DNA from: Bidens hawaiensis
Lineage: Eukaryota; Streptophyta; Magnoliopsida; Asterales; Asteraceae
Assembly: GCA_021521415.1 (NCBI GenBank)
Contig: JAIQDT010000186.1
Span: forward strand, 596,001 to 660,000
Length of the DNA stretch: 64,000 bases
Direction of reading: 5' to 3'
Below the pieces are notes generated by a model that searched no databases, had not been told where the DNA came from, and worked only from the letters and a program-made list of their open reading frames with translations. How positions within the stretch are numbered: position 1 is the stretch's first letter; each line of letters opens with the position of its first letter. Positions 1 to 11,900 of this stretch are shown piece by piece. The position numbers were made by a program, and so were the translations under genes.

Positions 1-317
1 CCGAATTGGGCCCTTGCTTGCTCGATTCACATAGCTGGTTTAACCGTCTTAGAAAAAATCTGATATTTTTTAACTTTGAGATTCAACTGGTGAACCGCTA
101 AGTCGGGTAGAACAAATTGTGTTGTGCAGTTTGTTCCAGTCCGTTTGCAAGATGCTTCAAAAAATTATAGAACCGGAAAGCATATGAAGAGCAAGATGAA
201 AAAATAAAGTTCAATTTAAGAGGAAAAATGCGACCATACGTTGTTTGATCTAGTCATGTATACCAAAAAAGTTGACCAAAGAAATGCCATTAAAATACAT
301 GTATAACACCAATAATA
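1..317. other. Downstream flank of the UGT gene, nothing recognised
   Basis: This AT-rich sequence lies 3' of the minus-strand UGT stop codon (TAA at 320-318). I see no convincing coding frame, RNA gene or repeat. It probably holds the 3' UTR and polyadenylation region of the UGT gene, but I cannot point to a specific signal. Confidence 0.4.
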
Positions 318-1510
318 TTAGCCACACAACATATGAGCCACTTCTACACACGACTTAGTTGATGAACCATCTGGACCTAGTGCTGCTACACCAAGACCTT
401 TGAACTCACTAATTTTCACCCTCATCTTGTGCCCATCTTCACCTTCAATCAAACTTCTGACGCACTTATCGATTTCATCTCTTCCCACCAATCCATTTTC
501 GCCCACTTTCACCCTACGAGCAACACCCAAACCATCGGAAACTAAAACCACGTTCAATTTCTGCTCCGCAAAAAGTGGCCACGCAATCATAGGCACTCCA
601 CGGACCACACTCTCCAATATAGAGTTCCACCCACAATGAGTCAAGAACCCTCCAGTAGACCCATGGCTTAGAATCTCGACCTGAGGGGCCCAAGACGACA
701 CAACCAGTCCCCGATCTTCAACACGCCTCAAAAACCCTTCAGGTAAAAACTTAAACGGATCAAGATGGCTTTGTGCAGTGAAATAACTTGCGTTTGATTT
801 TCCATGTGGACTTTTTATGACCCAAAATAATCTTTGACCGCTTTGTTCCAACCCGAAGGCTAGTTCATTGAGTTGCTCTTGGGACAGCGTACCACCACTT
901 CCAAACGATACAAACAAAACCGACCCGACCGGTTGCTTATCCAACCACTTCAAACATTCAAACCCTTCACCGGTCTGGCTCTCCGAACCAGACCGTATCA
1001 AGGGTCCAACCGGGTAAATTTTCGGTTTACACCAATCACCTTCTTCCATAGCCTTAAACGGACTGCATTCCAATTCAAGAAAGGTGTTAAGAAATATACC
1101 CTTTGGCAAACTATACATCTTGGCTATTTCAAGCGCCTCGAAATACGTCTCGTTCTTCTTATCTTGAACCGATTCCAGCATATCACTTCCTTGAAACGGA
1201 ACACACCCGGGTAACCTCACCGGTTCATGCAAGTCTTTATACTCACATGCATACATCTTGTCTAAAATCGGTGTTTGGAAGACACTAACCAAAACCATAG
1301 CAGAAAGTGCACAAAACATGTAGGCTGGAATATTAAATTCTTTAGCAATTTCAAAACTAGGAGGGCCAAACATATCAACAATCAATGCCGAGGGTTGTTT
1401 TCTAATCGACTCGTTGGCTAACTCGGTTAAGGTTCGACGTAAGGCAGGTAACGAACGAGTTAAAGTATATAATATTCGAATTTCTAAGGCGGTATCTTCG
1501 GGAATGTCGC
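318..1510 (-). pseudogene. UGT72B-like: UGT72B-like UDP-glucosyltransferase, 3' part (C-terminal ~395 residues)
   Basis: Plant family-1 glycosyltransferases move glucose from UDP-glucose to small acceptors in the cytosol. UGT72B members act on hydroquinone, phenols and monolignols. This fragment carries the 44-residue PSPG sugar-donor box (codons 692 down to 561) from WAPQVEIL to the final FAEQ, including HCGWNS. It also has the family segment LKWLDKQPVGSVLFVSFGSG and an IVDMFG segment whose Asp would pair with the catalytic His. Residue by residue it closely resembles arbutin synthase and Arabidopsis UGT72B1 as I know them. The frame continues 5' into Tat-A LTR DNA, where a chance ATG at 1544 lies 11 codons upstream. 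The N-terminal half of the acceptor domain and the catalytic His lie beyond the insertion, at 14089-14316. The two parts add up to about 471 residues, the usual family length, so the gene was probably intact before insertion. The separated fragment should be inactive. Confidence 0.93.
1506..1510. repeat. Target-site duplication of Tat-A, left copy (GTCGC)
   Basis: GTCGC directly precedes the TGAAGA start of the left LTR and recurs directly after the right LTR at 14089-14093. A 5-bp duplication is the normal signature of Ty3/gypsy integration. It lies inside UGT coding sequence and is part of the Ser-Asp codons present in both gene halves. Confidence 0.95.
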
Positions 1511-2547
1511 TGAAGAGGTATGTACCCGCCTCAACATCGAGCAAGGCGGGTCAACCCACAAGATAAAGACATTATGAAGGCACAAAGCCAAAACCTATGC
1601 GCATGGCGCATACAAAACATGCTCAGGCATCATATGCCCAGGCACACATATGCTCGCGCATCACATATGCGCGCGGCGCATCAGCGCGCGGCGCATATCA
1701 CATGCCCGTGTGTATCGCATCTGCCCAGGCACACATATGCTCGCGCATCACATATGCGCGCAGCGCATCAGCGCGCGGCGCATATCACATGCTCGTGCAT
1801 ATCACATCTGCGCATGAAATATCTGCGCGTGAGAATAAAGAGAAGACCCCGCGCATCCTCAGGGTGAGCGCATATCATACGTGCACATAATCAACCTCGT
1901 CCTTATCCAAATCAGGATTAGGGCAACCTTGATTGTGCACATCAGACAACCTTCCAGAAGGCATCTTTTTAAGGAGAAAGAATATGCTGATGTTGATAGC
2001 TGCCAAATGAAAGGTCGACAACTCAGCATGACACATGTGTTACCACGCGATTACAACCAACTAGAAAGCGCCAGGTGTCCCAGAGGACACGTGGCGCAGT
2101 GCGATTGGAGGAAGCCAACGAGGTTGAGCCCAACCGGTGGTAACCCTAGCACTATAAATACAGCATCAACTCCACTTTGATGACACATTCATACTCAATC
2201 ATTGACAGTTACAAGCAGTGATAACACATTCAATCATATTGAATCACATTCACTCACAGTCAGTTACATACAAACAGACAGTCTCACAATCAAAAGGGTA
2301 TTCAGCTATTCAGCAATACTCTGGAGATTCTGCTACACACATTATTATCTTCTCCACAAATATACTGATTCTCACGCCGGAGGGTTACCCCAAAGAGGAC
2401 CCCTCTGTCCCTTTCTGAGGGGTAAGTAACGGCGCTGTTCATTTTGTAGGTGGAAGAACACTGATCCAGAAGAACCATCGGTGAAATAGTATAATCACAC
2501 CCGAGGAAAGTAGATCTGCTACCAGTGAGTAGATCCACGTTTCTTCA
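1511..2547 (+). repeat. Tat-A 5' LTR (1037 bp)
   Basis: It begins TGAAGAGG and ends TTTCTTCA and matches 13067-14088 nearly base for base. The U3 part (about 1600-1810) is full of GCGCAT and CATATG motifs arranged as two copies of an 87-bp unit starting at 1637 and 1724. The right LTR lacks 15 bp of the first unit. Open frames inside this LTR are by-products of the repeats and not genes. Confidence 0.96.
2085..2160 (+). promoter_or_regulatory. Tat-A LTR core promoter: G-box, CCAAT-type motif, TATA box
   Basis: A G-box-type motif GACACGTGGC starts at 2085, an ATTGG motif follows at 2103, and CTATAAATA lies at 2152-2160. Transcription would be expected to begin about 30 bases further on, near 2185, giving the sense retrotransposon RNA. 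The same arrangement is repeated in the right LTR (TATA at 13693-13701). The right copy would read out into the 5' half of the UGT gene in antisense. Confidence 0.7.
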
Positions 2548-2548
2548 T

Positions 2549-2560
2549 TGGCGCCATCCA
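2549..2560 (+). other. Tat-A primer binding site
   Basis: TGGCGCCATCCA starts one base after the left LTR. TGGCGCC matches the CCA end of tRNA-Asp-type primers and resembles the primer sites of other Tat elements. Tat-B has the same start (TGGCGCCATCC) at the equivalent place, so the two families share a primer. Confidence 0.75.
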
Positions 2561-2617
2561 CTGTTACAAACGGCAATCAGATCTCATCAGATCTATAAAA
2601 AAAAAAAATCAATCACC

Positions 2618-5512
2618 ATGGTTTCTGGAGTTCGTAACGTTGATCAAGCTCTGGAGGATATTGAACGTGAGGGCGTTAACGACGGACAGCAGGTTCTGAG
2701 GGTTCCGCGTGATTCTACTCGTACCACCAGCAACCGTCCCTTCGTCACAACCCCTCACGGCCAGACTGAAACTCCTCCAGACGATCTCACGTTACAAAAT
2801 ATGGCCGGCGCGAAGCTGAAAGGACCAATGGGTCCAGAAGATGAAGCAAATGATCCGAATGAATGGCTCATAAACGAGCAGCGGCGTCTGATTGAAAAGT
2901 ACAACGAAATGGTCAAGCAGAAGAAGCTAGCCGACCAAACACAAAGGCAAGCTTTTGATAAGCAGACTACAAAGAGGCCGCGCGCGCCGGAAGAAGGACA
3001 TTCTGTTCACACTGCACACACTGAGTTCAGTGATGAAGAAGTGCATAGCATGAGGAAGACACGGGATACTCATGCAGGAGGCTCACAGCTCCGCGCGCCT
3101 GTGAACATGGCGCCTGGAGCCAGAGCAGATCTGGATCTGCACATGCCGTACAGCCCACCGGTCAGAGGGCAAGTGGACGTAACCACGCCCTACAGACCAG
3201 CCATCCTGGTAAAACACTCAAAGTTTACTGCGCGCATCGCGCAGGCTCCCATCCAGCACAAGACAAAGATGCCAAGTGGTCTGGGCAAATATGATGGCAC
3301 AACAGATCCAGATGACTTTTTGCAAGGTTTCTATAACACGGGAAACCTAGAGAGCTGGACGATGCCAACATGGTGTCATATGTTTGCTCGCTGCCTCACG
3401 GGCGCAGCGCGGGTATGGTTCGAGAGCTTGCCGACAGGGCAAATTGATGGGTTCGAGGAACTATTAGAAAAGTTCCAAGCCCACTTCGTACAGCAGCGCA
3501 GGCACACGCGCGATCCTGATGACATCATGCACTGCATACGCAGGAATGATGAAACGATTGAAGATTACATCACTCGTTTCAATCAGGAATCCCTGGCAAT
3601 CAGGGGTATAACTGAGCAGATCCTGCGCGTGGCCTTTATACAAGGCGCGCGCAGTGATCAACTCCGCCGGGCTCTCGTAAGCAAAGATGGTATGCCCACC
3701 ACGTGGGCCAAGCTAATGGAGGCATCGCGAGTTTTCGCGAGAAATGAGAAACAGATTGCCCAAGATAGGGCAAGAGAAAGAGCGCATAAGGCAGAATCAC
3801 CGCGCAGCAAAGAGAAGAGGGCCAAACAGAACTCTGTATGGTCCAGGTTGCAGCCAACAAGTTTTTCTTCCGCGGAAAAACAAGCGCAATCAACCTCACC
3901 CCAGCCCCAAAAAGAAGTTCGTAATCGCGGGGAGGGTGACAAGAGGGAGGGCGGCAGAGATCCTAGCAGACCTCTGCCAAGAATATGGACGCCCCTCACT
4001 AAAACACCTTCACAGGTGTTAAGTACTGAGAATGTCCAATTCAAGCCCCCCAAGCAACTACACTACAAGGGACCGCAAAACAGTGGCAAATATTGTGAAT
4101 TTCACAGGTCCCCGGGCCACAACACCGACGCATGCCATCATTTAAAGGATGCGATCGAGAAGGATGTAAAGTCAGGCAGGCTGGCTCACTTGGTAAAAAA
4201 CCAAAGAATAGAAGATGAGCAACCGGAAGGAGCCTCTGCCAGCAAGAAATACAAAAGAATCTGTGTGGCTGAGGGGGGACGACAAGGGCAGACGTCAAAA
4301 AAGAGAAGCGCGCAAATCCACGGAGATTGGCGCGAGCAGCAAGTCATCTTCCCAAGAATCAGGGGAGGCCCTTCAATAAGCAGTCCTCTCGTCATCACCA
4401 CACACATTGTTCATTACGAAGTGTCAAAGGTCCTGGTGGACACTGGAAGCGAATCTGACATTATGTATGAGCAGTGTTTCAGAAAGTTAGACCCGGCAGA
4501 CCAAGCGCGGCTCGAAATTGTGAACGCACCAATCTGTGGTGTCTCAAATGAAATCATACATCCCCTAGGCCAGATTCAGTTTGAACTAACTATGGGGGAT
4601 GATGAGCACAAGCGAGCCGAAGTTGTCAACTTTTTGGTCTTGCCCACCACGTCATGCCACAATATGATCCTGGGTAGGGGAACGATTGCCCAATTTAATG
4701 CTGTACCGTCGCCAGCACACGACGCATTGGGGTTCCCTACACCAACAGGCGTAACATTTGTTTACCGCGATCATTTGTGCGCAGTGACAAGCACGCCGCG
4801 GGAAGGGAGAATGAAACTTCCAATGGCTGACAATGCGCCAGAGAAGTGGATTTTAAACCCAAAATTCCCAGAGCAAACGGTCACAATTGGCGCTACCATT
4901 TCAGACGAAACGAGATTGAGAATGAAAAAGTTGCTCACAAAATACACGTCGGTTTTCGCGTGGCAACACTCCGATATGACGGGGGTCTCGCGAGACTTGG
5001 CGCAACATTCTCTTAACACGTTCAAGTCGGTGGAGCCAATTGCTCAGAAAAAGAGAATCATGGGGGATGAAAAGGCGAAGGCCATGAATGAGCAAGTGGA
5101 GGACCTGTTGCGCGCAAACATCATCCGCCCGATCCGATACCAGACATGGGTAGCCAATCCTGTGATGGTAAAGAAAAGCAACGGGTCATGGAGAATGTGT
5201 ATTGACTTCAAGGACCTCAACAAAGCATGTCCGAAAGACTGTTACCCCCTCCCAAACATCGACGCAAAGGTGGACTCCGTGGCGCCATTCAAGCTCAAAT
5301 GTTTCCTGGATGCCTACAAAGGTTATCACCAGATTCAAATGGCACCACAGGATGAAGACAAGACTGCCTTCAGAACCGACAAGGGTGTTTTTTGTTACAC
5401 AAAAATGCCCTTTGGTTTAAAGAATGCGGGCGCAACCTATCAGAGACTTATGGATTCGGTTTTCAGTGAACAAATCGGAAGAAATCTAGAAGTCTACGTT
5501 GATGATTGGTGA
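2618..5512 (+). pseudogene. Tat-A gag, protease and N-terminal reverse transcriptase, truncated by frameshift
   Basis: This encodes the structural protein, protease and first two thirds of RT (964 codons). I chose ATG 2618 because it sits in a good plant context (ACCATGG) downstream of the primer site; the frame is open upstream to 2525. Numbering from that ATG: a gag domain lies at about 224-374 (LTGAARVWFESLP, then LLEKFQAHF). A CX2HX4HX4C finger starts at Cys493 (CEFHRSPGH), in place of a classical CCHC knuckle. The protease motif VDTGSES has its DTG at 608-610. RT motifs MCIDFKDLNK, FLDAYKGYHQ and YVDD (960-963) follow. The frame stops two codons after YVDD (TGA at 5510). The rest of pol continues in another frame from about 5506, which points to loss of one base in this copy. 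No slippery heptamer is visible, so a programmed shift is unlikely. Product names are family-based. Confidence 0.9.
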
Positions 5513-8073
5513 TCAAGAGCAGGGAGGAGAGACAAATGCTCAAAGACATCGAGGAAACTCTTCAGCGCCTAACGGAAGTTAACATGAAGCTCAACCCGAG
5601 AAAATGTACTTTCGGCGCAGAAGAGGGGAAATTTCTTGGTGTAATGGTCACTAAGGATGGTTTCAAGGTGAACCCTGAAAAGGTGGGAGCCATCCTTGAC
5701 ATGCCTTCACCATCCACCATGAAAGAGGTTCAGAAGCTGAATGGTAGATTGGTGTCAATCAACAGGTTCCTAGCGAACCACGCCAGCAAATCTACTCCAT
5801 TCGTTAACACATTGAGGAACTGTTTGAAGAAGAGCCAATTCAAGTGGACGCCTGAGGCTGAGCAAGCTTTCACTGAGATAAAAGAATGTCTCATAAAGTT
5901 GCCAGCGCTCACAGCTCCACTTCCTGGCGAAACCCTTACATTGTACCTGTCAGCTGGAGACCGCGCGATCGGCGCAGTATTATTGGTGGATCGCAAGGGG
6001 ATCCAAACGCCAATATACTATGTGAGTCGGGTGCTCACAGACCCTGAGACGCGCTATTCCATCATGGAAAAGTTAGTTTTGTCACTAACACACGCGTCGC
6101 GCAAGCTCCATAGATACTTCAATGGTCATCCTATTGAAGTTCTAACTGGTTACAACATCCAGCAAGTCTTGCGACGCCCCGCGCTCTCCGGAAGGCTGAC
6201 AAAGTGGGCGCTGGAATTAGGTGAACACACGATCACTTATAAGCCCCGTCCAGCGATAAAGGGTCAAGTTTTGGCGGATTTCATCACGGAAATCCCAGAG
6301 GGAAGGATTGAAGAAGCTCAGCGCGAGGTAGACCCTCCGCGAGCAAATGATGAAGAAGATGTTTGGAGGCTATTCACTGATGGAGCCTCCAACAGCGAAG
6401 GGTCCGGCGCAGGCCTCAAACTGGTGGACCCTGATAATCATGAATATACTTATGCTATTAGGTTGGACTTCAAGAGTACCAACAATGAGGCTGAGTATGA
6501 AGCCCTGCTGGCTGGTCTGCGCATTGCGCGCAAGTTTGGAGTTAAAAGGCTAGAGGCCCATGTTGATTCTTACTTGGTAGCTGCTCAGGTCAACGGCCTA
6601 TATGACGCCAAGGAGAACACAATGCCTCTATATCTAGAGCAGGCAAAAAAGTTCGTTGAGCAGTTTGACTTCTTCAGAATCATACACATCTCGCGCAGCG
6701 AAAACAAGTCCGCTGACGCGTTGAGTAAGATGGCATCAACTAATTTTGATCACTTTGGCAAAGATGTCAGGGTGGAAGTGATGAGCAACCCGTCAGTGCA
6801 AACGCAATCGGTCCTTGTAATTCATACAACCACTTCATCCTGGATAACTCCAATAATGGAATTCCTGAAGGAGGGGACGTTACCGGATGATCGCGCACAG
6901 GCGAGAAAGATAAGACACAAGGCGCAGAACTATGAACTACTTGATGGTACATTATATCGGCGCTCTTATCTTGGACCGCTCATGAAATGCCTGGATGCTG
7001 AAGAAGCAAGCTATGTGATTAGGGAGATTCATGAAGGAATCTGTGGAATACACGCTGGTCCGCGCATGGTGGTTGCCAAGGCAATGAGCTCAGGCTACTA
7101 TTGGCCAGGCATGTACTTGGATGCGCTAAAAGAAATCCAAAAATGCAAGGCATGTCAGAGCTACGCGCCAAACACCATGCGTCCAAAGAACAACTTGATT
7201 CCAGTGACCTCCGCATGGCCTTTCCACAAATGGGCCATTGATATTGTGGGGCCCCTGCCGCAAGCGCAAGGGCGAGTGAAATTTTTGGTAGTGGCGATAG
7301 ACTATTTCACAAAATGGGTTGAGGCCAAGCCACTAGCAAAAATCACAGCTGAGGCGATGAAGCAATTTATCTGGAGCCACATCATTTGCCGTTTTGGCCT
7401 TCCTATGGAAATTGTGAGCGACAATGGCAAACAATTCACTGACAGGAAGATATCAAGCTGGCTCAAAGAATTGCACATCAACCAAATCTTCACGTCGGTC
7501 TACCACCCTCAGGGGAATGGCCAAGTGGAGCGCGCGAATCAAAGTTTGCTAAATGGGCTGAAGAAAAGGTTGGAGGGAGAATCCCATTCTTGGGTCGAAG
7601 AGTTACCTAATGTCCTGTGGGCGCACAGGACATTAAGCAAAACTAGCAATGGCGAATCCCCGTTCAGCCTAACCTATGGGACAGAGGCTATGATCCCAGC
7701 AGAAATTAGATGCCCATCCCATAGGGTACTCATGATTAGCAAAACTGATAACGAGCGCGAAAGAAGATTGGACCTTAACTTGCTTGAAGGGCGCAGAGAA
7801 GCGGCTATCATCAATGAAGCCAGATACAAGAAAAAGCTGGAAAAATATTATAATCAGCGCGTTAAAGAGTGCCACTTCAAGAAAAATGATTTTGTCCTTC
7901 GAAACAATGAAGCTAGTCGCGCAATACCCCCAGGAAAAATGTCCCCCAATTGGGAGGGACCTTATCAAATTTCAGAAGATTTGGGGAAAGGCGCGTACAC
8001 TTTAAAAGATTTGAATGGAAAAAAGATACCGCGCGCGTGGAACGCGGCACAACTTAGAAAATGCTTCATGTAA
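5506..8073 (+). pseudogene. Tat-A RT C-terminus, RNase H, archaeal-type RNase H and integrase
   Basis: This is the downstream part of the same polyprotein, offset in frame by the break at about 5506. It has no ATG of its own at the start and overlaps the upstream frame by seven bases. Residues 1-130 finish RT (thumb: KLNPRKCTFG, KFLGVMVTKDGF). A Ty3-type RNase H follows (YLSAGDRAIGAVLLV at about 147-161). A second RNase H at about 286-410 has acidic residues in FTDGAS (D292), NNEAEYEAL (E328), HVDS (D354) and SADALSK (D404). Integrase follows with a zinc finger (H509, H516, C547, C550), catalytic D579 (WAIDIVG), D639 (VSDNG) and E675 (QVERAN), then a C-terminal domain ending at 855. Spacing D-59-D-35-E is normal. 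All catalytic residues are present, so the frameshift is the only visible lesion of pol. Confidence 0.93.
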
Positions 8074-8920
8074 AAACTTCAAATATGTAATCAAGGCTTT
8101 TAAGCCATCATGAATGATGATTCGCGCTATCTTTCAATATTTGTCGCGCTATCTTTCAATATTTGTTCTATTACCTTTGCATACATGTTTCACACTTCCT
8201 TTATTAATTTGGAACAATATGACAACACTATATTGACTTCAAAGCAAAATAAAGCGAAGTAAAACATACATGCGCGAGCCTTAGCTCAAACGCGTTAACG
8301 AGTCTTAACTCTAAAACGCCAGGGCCTTAGCCCAAACTTACGAGCCTTAGCTCAAACACGTCAATGAGTCTTAACTCTAAAAACGTCAGGGCCTTAGCCC
8401 AAAACAAAGAGCCTTAGCTCAAAACACTCACAAACATCCATCTTACATCCCGCGCAGCCTGATCATAAAAATCCTTAAACACAACTAAGGCAAAGTACAT
8501 GCCATATCATGATAAGGTCTCAGGTCGAGGTCGCGCGCGGAATCATAGTGGATATCTGAGTAACACACGCTGACATGTAATGGCTAAACTCATACTTCCA
8601 TATAAATACCGCGCGACAACGACGCGCAAAAAAGAAATAATGAAAAGTTAGCGCGCATGTCAGCATAAACAAGATACTGCGAAACCACAAACAAAATAGA
8701 ACAGAGGTTAAGTGAATAATTTCCTTACAACCTTGTTCTTATTTTAACGTGCAAGCATATCTTATATCTATACAAGCAAACATGAAGAGATGAATGGAAA
8801 TGCGCAAGATGTGAAAAAGAGAAAACAAGTTTCATTCCATTGGATTGAAATTTACAAGTATGATGAGTTACAAATTACAAGTATAAAAAATTAAATATGT
8901 AAAATTTGATGAAGGGCTTC
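8074..8920. repeat. Tat-A spacer between pol and the antisense gene, with short tandem repeats
   Basis: No gene is visible. A 22-bp unit (TCGCGCTATCTTTCAATATT...) occurs twice in tandem at 8122-8143 and 8144-8165. A unit of about 66 bp starting GAGCCTTAGCTCAAAC begins at 8276, 8342 and 8409 (the last one partial). The sense pol transcript and the antisense gene converge across this stretch, so both 3' ends probably lie here. Confidence 0.8.
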
Positions 8921-11900
8921 TCAAGTCTCCACGTCGACGTCACCCACTTCATCACCTTCATCATCTCCCGCAGCATCTGACGCGGCCTGCTCCTCATCTC
9001 CGAACTGACCATAGTCAAGTTCTTCCTCCTCATTGGAGTCTTCTATCACGACGGTGGCAGGAGCAGATTTATTCGCAGCGCCAGAGCCGCTGGCAGGGGC
9101 AACATCCCCCGCGCCACCATCATCGCCACCAGCCCTCTCGCATTCATCGAGCAACTTCTTTAGCGCGCCGAGGTCGGGCTGGTCAGCAAGCGCAGCTATC
9201 TGCAAAATCATTAGAAAAGTATTGAGTACAAAACACTTGGAAAAATTAGTCAAGTAAAACTCATTAAGGTCAAGGTACCTGCATAAGGATGGGGATGGGA
9301 GTATTCATGTACTTTTCCCCCACCGCGGCCATGTCCGCGCAGGCCGCGTCGCTCTTGTAAGGGTACTCGGATGGGTTCTTCTTCAACATGCCATAGTCAT
9401 ACCCATCCGTAAACCCTTCAGCTCGGCCCACCAAGCGCGCGGCGGCATTGCAGTCCATCACAAGGGCCTGAAACTCGGCGGAATATTTCATCGCCAAAGC
9501 GCAGCGAGTTATGCCCTGTGACACCAGCCATTGGCGATCCTGCGCGAGGCCAGAAACAGACGTCTCGAGGACAGGAACCTGGGAGTTTAATAACTCAACA
9601 GTTTCCTTAGTCTTTTGTAGCTCCTCCTTATCAGACGCTGCTGCCGCCAAGATTTTTTCATTCTCCGCCTGCGCAGCACCAAGTGCTTCCTGGCTGGACG
9701 CCGCCGTCGCCAAGGCCTCATCTCTATCGGCCTGCGTGGCCGCCAACTCCCTCTTCAGGCGCGCAACCTCGCTCTCCAGTGATGATTTTTCAGTGATACT
9801 CTGGACGATAGCTTGGTCACGCGCCTCAGCCTGCTGTTCCAAGACACGCACTCTACGCGCGTACTTGGCAACTTCGGCCTCCGCCAACTGCTGCTTCTCC
9901 CGCACAGCTTGGAGCTCATGCCCGCGCTTAATATAGGCGGTGTTGGCACTTGCTCTATTTTCGCTGAGCTCCGCCTGGAGTTTCTCGGCTCGTGCGCGAG
10001 CATCAGAAAGGTTCCAGGCAGCCACCTTAGCCTCTTGCTGGGCTGCCACAAGAGCATCGCGTACTTTAATATAATCGCGATGAAGCTCTTGGGAGGCAGC
10101 AAAGAAAGCTGACCCAGCGAAAATGTGATCGTTGAGCAAGTCAGCGCGAGTGCGCTCCTCCTGATACCTCCTTTCAGTAGGAGGCACGGCATGAGCCCAG
10201 AAGTCCTCGCATACGCCCATGGATTGGAAGGAACTTTCTTCATTAATATTCCATCTCGGGCGATAAACGTGGTCACCTTCCTACAAAACACAAGAAATGA
10301 TCTAAGTCATAAAACATACTTATATGGAGGTACGCGCAGCGGAGCAACAAATTAAAACATACCTGCGGGGATGAAGCAGAAAAGTCAGCGCCAGCCCCAC
10401 CAGAAGTATGCGCTGCGAAGGCTTGTGGCATCGCAGGGCTGGCGCGGTCTCCCAAGGAGTCCTCAGCTTGAGCCCCCTCATCCTCCTCATCTTCTTGAAT
10501 AGGCCTCTTCTCCTGCGACCTGGGGGGCTCCAAACCAGCCTCGCGGAGAGGGCTGCGGGTAGGAGGAGGCGAGGGAGGTTTCGACGCCGCCAGTTCGGCG
10601 CGCAATACGGCTTCCTGCTCTTTTGTAACCCCAATAAGGGGAGAATCAGCACTAGCAGGAGCAGGACCAGAACCAGCGGCGCCGCCAACGGCGCCAGGAG
10701 TGTCGCCAGCAACTTGTACGCCAGCTACAACTCCTATGAACAAATCAACAAGGAAAAATGGTTTATGACTGAATCCAAAAGAAAAATAAAGAAGACAAGT
10801 GTGCAAAACATACCTTGGCGCAATTCTGTTCGCGCGGCGAACATCGCCATAAAATTCATTCTACCCTTTTCAGAGGGTAGAACAGGGGACTCCGAAGCAG
10901 CCCCCGGCGCAGCCTCAGCACCTTGTGGCGCCTGTGGCTCATCTGCTACCGTCGCCGGTTCTGCAAACATTCAAGGAGGAAAGGTTTAATAACAATTCAG
11001 CCAGATGAAGATAAATAAAGTATACCTGTTGCAGGCGCGGCACTGCTTCTCTCTTCAGCCGCGCGAAAGGAGGAGGCGACGCCACCATACCTCAAGTGGA
11101 CAGGAGGTCTGCCCACTCTCACAGGCAGGGAAGCTAAAGAAACCTTTGTGGTAAACACCTGGGTTTCCTTAGGTCCCTTCGTTTGAGCATGGGGATGAGC
11201 GACAGGGGTGTCATCTTTCTTCTGTTTCTTACTGGCCCCTGCGCCAGATTTCCCCTTAGCTTTGCGCTTTAGTAGGGGCGCCTCCTCTTCCTCCTCCTCC
11301 TCTTCCGCGAGCTCTAGCTCGTAGTTTTCAAGCGCATCTACAAAAACAACCAACAGAACTGTTAATAAACTTGGGTATTCTAAAGGAATGAGCATAAGTG
11401 CGAAGGCTTACCAGGCGCGTCACTGTCAAAGTCAAATTCCAGATCCACTGGGATGAACATGTCATCGAAGCGATCTGGGAAACCAACTTCCCCAGCGCCA
11501 AGCGCGACGGAGCCACCCTCCACTTGTTCATCATAAGCGGCAAGGACATAATCCTTGGTGACTGCGCAAAAACAAGTCAAGTGATATCAGCAAAATAATT
11601 ATGTTCGCGCAGAAAAAATAAATAAAGCAATGAAATAAACTTACACAACCCGTCGACTTGGATAACGGGCTCAAGCGCGCTGTCGGCCCATAGCTTACTC
11701 ATGCCGGCCCCCACCAGCGCCTCCTCGCAAATTTTCTTCGCGGGGGATGGTTCGGCGGTCAGTTTCTTAACCCAGGCGCCAGTTGGGTTCTTGAGGACAC
11801 CCTCATCCGCAGGCGTAGAAGAGATAGAGCGCATGGTCATACGGATGGGTATCACACCAGCCCTAATGTAAAAGAACCTCTCAGACCAGTCATGAAGGCT

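Noticed and set aside
1520..2429. Several open frames of 60-115 codons in the Tat-A LTR, repeated at 13076-13970
   Set aside because: They lie in LTR U3/R sequence made of GCGCAT and CATATG repeats, occur in overlapping frames and match no known protein. The same holds for small frames in the Tekay-1 LTRs (35503-37200, 42478-44180).
5500..5515. Programmed -1 frameshift in Tat-A pol
   Set aside because: No X-XXY-YYZ slippery site is present and Tat-B has a continuous frame at the same point, so a one-base deletion is simpler.
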